The position numbers were made by a program, and so were the translations under genes. A stretch of DNA of 64,000 bases, taken from the NCBI RefSeq assembly GCF_003331055.1, contig NZ_PUQD01000012.1, positions 1 through 64,000 on the forward strand, read 5' to 3'. The stretch's first letter is position 1; every line of letters begins with the position of its first letter. Positions 59,615 through 64,000 of the stretch are shown here, piece by piece. The notes under the pieces were generated by a model, which saw nothing but the letters and a program-made list of their open reading frames with translations, had not been told where the DNA came from and made no database searches. Source of the DNA: Pseudomonas sp. AFG_SD02_1510_Pfu_092. Lineage in GTDB: Bacteria; Pseudomonadota; Gammaproteobacteria; Pseudomonadales; Pseudomonadaceae.

Positions 59615-59722
59615 GGGGCGCGTTGCGCCCCTCTCGCGACACAAGGCCGCTCCCACAATGGTCCCGCGTGCGCCGATCAATGTGGGAGCGGCCTTGTGTC
59701 GCGATGGGCTGCAAAGCAGCCC
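59615..59722. repeat. REP pair with outer mini-hairpins
   Basis: GGGGCGC-GTT-GCGCCCC (59615-59631), REP TGTGGGAGCGGCCTTGTGTC copies in opposed orientation (59634-59657 and 59681-59704), then GGGCTGC-AAA-GCAGCCC (59706-59722). Same composition as 16164-16264. Lies between convergent tcyP and folA; it may serve as the terminator for both. Confidence 0.88.
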
Positions 59723-59729
59723 CAAAATC

Positions 59730-60245
59730 TCAAACCTTGTCCCAAACCTCAAAGTGGTACGCAGGCTTACCTTCCTCAGCCTGCGCCTCGCTCGACACCA
59801 GCCTCCACTGCCCCCGGTCGAACTCAGGGAACCAGGCATCCCCTTCCGGCGACAATTCCACCCGCGTCAGGTACATGCGGCTGACCAGCCCCTTCTCCAG
59901 CGCCTGCCCATACAACTGCGCCCCGCCAATCAGCATCAGCTCATCGACACCCTTTTCGCGCGCCCACTGCTCGGCCCGCACCAGCGCCTCTTCCAGCGAG
60001 CCGAACACCTCGGCCCCCGCCAGTTGCAGCCCGGCCTGGCGGCTGACCACGATATTCAGCCGCCCCGGCAGCGGCCTGCCCAGAGAGTCCCAGGTCTTGC
60101 GCCCCATGATGATCGGCTTGCCCAGGGTGGTGGCCTTGAAGTACTTGAAGTCCCCCGGCAGATGCCAGGGCATGGAGTTGTCGATGCCGATCACGCGGTT
60201 CTCGGCGTGAGCCGCGATCAGGCTGAGGGGGAGTGATGTATTCAT
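59730..60245 (-). CDS. folA: Dihydrofolate reductase
   Basis: This 171-residue enzyme reduces dihydrofolate with NADPH for thymidylate and purine synthesis. It has LIAAHAENRVIGIDNSMPWHLPGD with the catalytic acidic residue and MPWHLP signature, IIMGRKTWDSLGRPLPGR and LMLIGGAQLY. Slightly longer than the 159-residue E. coli enzyme, normal for Pseudomonas. Divergent from the DUF2868 gene across 66 bases. Confidence 0.96.
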   Translation of the reverse strand: MNTSLPLSLIAAHAENRVIGIDNSMPWHLPGDFKYFKATTLGKPIIMGRKTWDSLGRPLPGRLNIVVSRQAGLQLAGAEVFGSLEEALVRAEQWAREKGVDELMLIGGAQLYGQALEKGLVSRMYLTRVELSPEGDAWFPEFDRGQWRLVSSEAQAEEGKPAYHFEVWDKV

Positions 60246-60311
60246 GCCGGCGAGGATAGCACCGGGCGTGTGGGTTATGCTTCTGCCCTGACCTGTGAAA
60301 TGGAAGACCTT

Positions 60312-61691
60312 GTGACTGCACCGACTTCACTGGACAAGCGCTGGCTCACCGAAGCGGTACGCCTGCGCGAGGAACATGCCGGCCCCCTGGAGGACCAGGA
60401 AGCCAACCGCCGCGCCCGCCAACTGGGCGGCGACCTGGCGGCGCGCATCGAAAGCCGTGCGTTGTTCCTGGCCGAACGCGACGGCATGACCACCGCCTTG
60501 CAGCACTGGAAGCAGGGGGCACGCCTGGCACTGCTGGCGTTGCTGCTGCTGGCCGTGCTCAGCGGCGCCGGCCTGGCACTTGCCGCCCTTGGCGACGGGC
60601 TGCGTGCGGTGAATGTGTTCTGGGCACTCGGCAGCCTGCTGGGGCTGAACCTGCTGACGCTGCTGGGCTGGGCCATGGGGCTTGCCCTGAGCGGCGGGCA
60701 GGGGGCCGGGCTGGGCCGCCTGTGGCTATGGCTGAGCGAGCGCTTTGCCCGCGATGCCAAGGCCGCACACCTGGCGCCCGCGCTGCTGGTGCTGTTGCAA
60801 CGCCAGCGCCTGACCCGCTGGCTGCTCGGCCTGCTGGTGCACAGCCTCTGGTTGCTGGCCATGCTCACGGCGCTGGGCATGCTGCTGGCCTTGCTGGCCA
60901 CCCGGCGCTACGGCTTTGTCTGGGAAACCACCCTGCTCGCCGCCGACCCGTTCATCCACCTGACCCAGGCCCTGGGCGCCCTGCCCTCGCTGCTGGGTTT
61001 TGCCGTACCCGACGAGGCCATGATCCGTGCCAGTGGCGACAGCCTGCCGGCCCTCGATGTGGCGCGCCAGGCCTGGGCCAGCTGGCTGCTTGGCGTGGTC
61101 CTGGTGTACGGCCTGCTGCCGCGTCTGCTGCTGGCCGGGCTGTGCCTGTGGCGCTGGCGCCAGGGCCGCGAACGCCTGGCGCTGGACCTGAGCCTGCCCG
61201 GCTACGCACAGCTGCGGGAAGCGTTGATGCCACGCAGCGAACGCATCGGTGTGCAGGACGCCGCGCCCGAAGCCTTGCCGCAGTTCGCCGCGGGCCAGCT
61301 GGAAAGCGGCAGCGGCGGTGCCCTGCTGGTCGGCCTGGAGCTGGATGACCAGCGCCCCTGGCCACCCGCCCTGCCGCAAAGCGTGACCGACGCCGGCGTG
61401 CTCGACAGCCGCGAATCGCGCAACCGCCTGCTGGAACAGCTCAGCCGCTTCCCACCGGCACGCCTGGCCATCGCCTGCGACCCACGCCGCTCGCCCGATC
61501 GCGGCAGCCTGGCGCTGCTCGCCGAACTGGCCCGCAATGCCGGCGCAACCCGTGTCTGGCTGCTGCAGGCCGCCCCCGGCGAGGCCCTCGATGCCCAGCG
61601 CCTCGGTGACTGGCACGAAGCCCTCGACCGCCTGGGCCTGCCGCATGCCGATACCTCACCGCTGACCTGGCTGGAGCATGGCCATGACTGA
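60312..61691 (+). CDS. DUF2868 multi-pass membrane protein, partner of a GTPase
   Basis: A GTG at 60312 with GGAAG 5 bases upstream gives 459 residues; an ATG at 60300 is possible. N-terminal 70 residues are charged; four hydrophobic helices lie at about 71-93, 101-126, 170-196 and 256-280; a soluble C-terminal domain (281-459) has regularly spaced Arg/Leu and an alpha/beta-like strand pattern (RLAIACDPRR, ATRVWLLQAAPG). It belongs to the DUF2868 family, always beside a DUF3482 GTPase in Pseudomonas as far as I know. The pair overlaps by 8 bases (ATGACTGA). No function known. Confidence 0.78.
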   Translation: MTAPTSLDKRWLTEAVRLREEHAGPLEDQEANRRARQLGGDLAARIESRALFLAERDGMTTALQHWKQGARLALLALLLLAVLSGAGLALAALGDGLRAVNVFWALGSLLGLNLLTLLGWAMGLALSGGQGAGLGRLWLWLSERFARDAKAAHLAPALLVLLQRQRLTRWLLGLLVHSLWLLAMLTALGMLLALLATRRYGFVWETTLLAADPFIHLTQALGALPSLLGFAVPDEAMIRASGDSLPALDVARQAWASWLLGVVLVYGLLPRLLLAGLCLWRWRQGRERLALDLSLPGYAQLREALMPRSERIGVQDAAPEALPQFAAGQLESGSGGALLVGLELDDQRPWPPALPQSVTDAGVLDSRESRNRLLEQLSRFPPARLAIACDPRRSPDRGSLALLAELARNAGATRVWLLQAAPGEALDAQRLGDWHEALDRLGLPHADTSPLTWLEHGHD

Positions 61692-63048
61692 GCCGCTGAA
61701 ACTGGCCGTGGTCGGCCACACCAACGTCGGCAAGACCTCGCTGCTGCGCACCCTGACCCGCGACGTCGGCTTTGGCGAGGTGTCGCACCGCCCCAGCACC
61801 ACCCGCCATGTTGAGGGTGCACGGCTGTCGGTGGACGGCGAACCCTTGCTGGAGCTGTACGACACCCCAGGCCTTGAGGACGCGATTGCCCTGCTCGACT
61901 ACCTCGAACGCCTGGAGCGCCCGGGCGAGCGCCTGGACGGCCCGGCGCGTCTCGAACGTTTTTTGCAGGGCAGCGAGGCGCGCCAGCGTTTCGAGCAGGA
62001 GGCCAAGGTGCTGCGCCAGCTGCTGGCGAGCAATGCCGGCCTGTATGTGATCGATGCCCGCGAGCCGGTGCTGGCCAAGTACCGCGACGAACTGGAAGTG
62101 CTGGCCAGCTGCGGCAAGCCGCTGCTACCGGTGCTCAACTTCGTCGCCAGCCATCAGCACCGCGAGCCGCAATGGCGTGAAGCCCTTGCCCGGCTTGGGC
62201 TTCACGCGCTGGTGCGGTTCGACAGCGTGGCCCCGCCCGAGGACGGCGAGCGCCGTTTGTACGAAAGCCTGGCGCTGCTGCTGGAAGACGCCCGCCCGGC
62301 CCTGCAGCGGCTGGTCGACGACCAGCAGGCACAGCGCCTGGCCCGCCGCAACAGCGGCAAACGCCTGATTGCCGAATTGCTGCTGGACTGCGCCGCCTGC
62401 CGGCGCAGCGTCGAAGCCGAACCGGCTGCCGAAGCCCGCGCGGTCGAGGCGTTGCGCCAAGAGGTACGCCAGCGCGAGCAGCGCTGCGTCGAGGCGTTGC
62501 TCAAGCTGTATGGGTTCCGCCGCGAGGACGCGCATGCCAGCGACCTGCCTTTGCTGGACGGGCGCTGGGGCGATGATCTGTTCAACCCCGAGACGTTGAA
62601 ACTGCTGGGCGTGCGTGTGGGCAGTGGGGTGGCGGCCGGCGCTGCGGCCGGTGCCGGGGTCGATTTGCTGGTCGGCGGCCTGACCCTGGGCGCTGCAGCC
62701 CTGGCCGGGGCGATAGCCGGCGGCGCGCTGCAAACGGCGCGCAACTATGGTTCGCGGTTGATCGGCAAGCTCAAGGGCAAGCGCGAGCTGACCGTGGACG
62801 ACACGGTGTTGCGCTTGCTGGCGTTGCGTCAGCAGCAGTTGATGGTGGCACTGGAGCGCCGTGGGCATGCGGCGCAGGACCGTGTCAGGCTGGGTGAGCT
62901 GGATGAGAAAGCCTGGCGCGAGGGCAGGTTGCCGGAGGCTCTGGTGAAGGCGCGGGCGCACCCGCAGTGGTCCACGCTTAATTCTGGGGCGAAGCTGAAT
63001 CAGGCTGAGCGGCAGGAGCAGCTGGAGGCGCTGGTTTCGCAGATTTGA
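61684..63048 (+). CDS. DUF3482 GTPase with C-terminal glycine-zipper membrane segment
   Basis: The ATG at 61684, seven bases after GGAG, gives 454 residues. It is a TRAFAC-class GTPase: G1 GHTNVGKTS at 11-19, G2 candidate Thr40-41, G3 DTPGLED at 60-66. At the G4 position stands LNFVASH (about 151-157), without the NKxD consensus, so base specificity is unclear. Residues 312-347 are a Gly/Ala-rich, glycine-zipper hydrophobic stretch (VGSGVAAGAAAGAGVDLL and onward) likely to insert in the membrane. Its gene overlaps the DUF2868 gene by eight bases. Possible membrane-associated GTPase complex; function unknown. Confidence 0.8.
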   Translation: MTEPLKLAVVGHTNVGKTSLLRTLTRDVGFGEVSHRPSTTRHVEGARLSVDGEPLLELYDTPGLEDAIALLDYLERLERPGERLDGPARLERFLQGSEARQRFEQEAKVLRQLLASNAGLYVIDAREPVLAKYRDELEVLASCGKPLLPVLNFVASHQHREPQWREALARLGLHALVRFDSVAPPEDGERRLYESLALLLEDARPALQRLVDDQQAQRLARRNSGKRLIAELLLDCAACRRSVEAEPAAEARAVEALRQEVRQREQRCVEALLKLYGFRREDAHASDLPLLDGRWGDDLFNPETLKLLGVRVGSGVAAGAAAGAGVDLLVGGLTLGAAALAGAIAGGALQTARNYGSRLIGKLKGKRELTVDDTVLRLLALRQQQLMVALERRGHAAQDRVRLGELDEKAWREGRLPEALVKARAHPQWSTLNSGAKLNQAERQEQLEALVSQI

Positions 63049-63057
63049 GCTGGCAGG

Positions 63058-63155
63058 GCCGGCCTCTTCGCGGGTATGCCCGCTCCCACAGGTGTCTCAC
63101 TCCTAGAGATGTGCACCATTCTTGTGGGAGCGGGCGCGCCCGCGAAGAGGCCTGC
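63058..63155. repeat. Inverted REP pair
   Basis: Opposed REP cores at about 63058-63092 and 63122-63155 between the DUF3482 gene and the convergent solute-binding protein gene; the right copy ends next to the latter's stop codon at 63161. Confidence 0.9.
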
Positions 63156-63160
63156 GCAGC

Positions 63161-64000
63161 TTACTGCTGGGCCACTTTCTCCGACTTGCCGTCATAGCGC
63201 TTGCGCCACTCGGCCAGAATCTGGTCGCGGTTCTTCGAGGCCCAGGCAAAGTCGTTCTTGATCAGCCGCTGCTCATAATCGGCCGGCAACTCGGTCTGCG
63301 GCTTGGCAATACCCGGTGCGGCCAGCACGGCGAAGTTTTCCTTGTACAGCTCCATGGCCGCCGGGCTGGCCGAGAAATCCGCCAGGCGCCTGGCCGCATC
63401 CGCCTTGGGTGAGCCCTTGATCACGGCCGTGGCCTCGATCTCCCAACCCAGGCCTTCCTTCGGCAGCACGATGTCCAGCGGCGCACCCTGGCGCTTGAGC
63501 TGCACGGCCGGGTACTCGAACGAAATACCGATCGGGAACTCGCCCGCCGCCGCCAGCTTGCAGGGTTTGGAGCCGGAATGAACGTACTGGCCGATGTTCT
63601 GGTGCAGCGCATCCATGTACGCCCAGCCTTGCGGCTCGCCAAAGGTCTGCAACCAGGCGCTGACGTCGAGGAAGCCGGTACCGGACGAGGCCGGGTTAGG
63701 CATGACGATCTTGCCCTTGTACTCGGGTTTGGTCAGGTCCTGCCAGCTCAGCGGCTTGCTCAGGCCCTGCTTCTCGGCCTCGATGGTATTGAAGCAGATG
63801 GTCGCGGCCCACACGTCCATACCGACCCAGGCGGGCGGGTTGGCCGCGTCACGGTAGTTGCCGGCGATCTTGCCCAGGTCCTTCGGCGCATAGGCTTCGA
63901 GCATGCCGTTCTGGTCGAGGATGGCCAGGCTCGACGCAGCCAGGCCCCACACCGCGTCGGCCTGCGGGCGGTCTTTCTCGGCCAGCAGCTTGGCGGTGAT
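63161..64000 (-). CDS. ABC transporter solute-binding protein, 5' end missing (2-aminoethylphosphonate type)
   Basis: The reading frame stays open to the right edge, giving the last 279 residues of a type 2 periplasmic binding protein; the signal peptide and the first ~60 residues are outside. It shows WVGMDVWAATICFN, PNPASSGTGFLDVSAWLQ and a C-terminal GLGWEIEATAVIKGS, KADAARRLADFSASP. This matches the iron/2-aminoethylphosphonate-binding group (PhnS-like) best, so 2-aminoethylphosphonate uptake is the likely call, although Fe(III)-binding members look similar. The transporter genes would lie outside the window. Confidence 0.75.
   Translation of the reverse strand: MTAKLLAEKDRPQADAVWGLAASSLAILDQNGMLEAYAPKDLGKIAGNYRDAANPPAWVGMDVWAATICFNTIEAEKQGLSKPLSWQDLTKPEYKGKIVMPNPASSGTGFLDVSAWLQTFGEPQGWAYMDALHQNIGQYVHSGSKPCKLAAAGEFPIGISFEYPAVQLKRQGAPLDIVLPKEGLGWEIEATAVIKGSPKADAARRLADFSASPAAMELYKENFAVLAAPGIAKPQTELPADYEQRLIKNDFAWASKNRDQILAEWRKRYDGKSEKVAQQ

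Overview
This window is a 64 kb piece of a GC-rich gammaproteobacterial chromosome, almost certainly from the Pseudomonas putida group. The evidence is threefold. The gene order pilMN(OP)Q-aroK-aroB-damX-gltBD, pilT-yggS-proC-yggT-metXW-rdgB-hemW, trmB-thiGS-mtgA-rpoH-ftsXEY-rsmD-coaD-mutM is a Pseudomonas backbone as I know it. The proteins read as typical Pseudomonas orthologues. Eleven intergenic loci carry the P. putida-type REP core (TTCGCGGGTAAACCCGCTCCCACA and variants). I saw no rRNA, tRNA, CRISPR array, insertion sequence or prophage. The first ~125 bases are homopolymer-rich and look like a poor contig end rather than real chromosome.

Layout. 0.1-13.5 kb (minus strand): gltD and gltB (glutamate synthase), a terminator, then the damX-like SPOR ATPase, aroB, aroK and a compact type IV pilus assembly operon in which PilO and PilP are one polypeptide. 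13.7-16.1 kb (plus): bifunctional penicillin-binding protein. 16.4-18.8 kb (minus): malic enzyme, a secreted thermonuclease-like protein and ribosomal protein L31. 19-23.8 kb (plus): priA, argS and a SPOR protein. 23.8-26.2 kb: a tandem TM2 membrane protein, a NlpC/P60 peptidase and pilT. 26.2-32.8 kb (plus): yggS, proC, yggT, metX, metW, a DUF4426 protein, rdgB, hemW and a DUF3392 protein. 33.2-35.5 kb (minus): trmB, thiG, thiS and a DUF423 protein. 35.6-36.3 kb (plus): mtgA. 36.4-40.6 kb (minus): the ftsY-ftsE-ftsX-rpoH cluster, with a candidate sigma-E promoter before rpoH.

40.8-48.1 kb (plus) carries two M16 metallopeptidase pairs on either side of rsmD (the first with signal peptides, the second without and of lower GC) and a YheT-type hydrolase. 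48.2-49.8 kb (minus): a 3-mercaptopyruvate sulfurtransferase and a TetR regulator with a perfect palindrome upstream. 49.9-54.6 kb: coaD, a 2[4Fe-4S] ferredoxin, mutM, an HDOD protein, a DJ-1/PfpI protein and rlmI. 54.9-63.0 kb: ilvD, periplasmic phosphorylcholine phosphatase, the cystine transporter tcyP, folA and an uncharacterised DUF2868 membrane protein/DUF3482 GTPase pair. A truncated ABC-transporter solute-binding protein runs off the right edge.

Most of the window is core metabolism and cell-envelope housekeeping. The points most worth a second look are the PilO-PilP fusion with a minimal PilQ, the second (probably cytoplasmic) M16 pair with a hairpin over its ribosome-binding site, the strong rpmE terminator buried in the first codons of the downstream nuclease gene, the DUF2868/DUF3482 membrane GTPase pair whose NKxD motif is missing, and a REP sub-family that carries an extra outer mini-hairpin.
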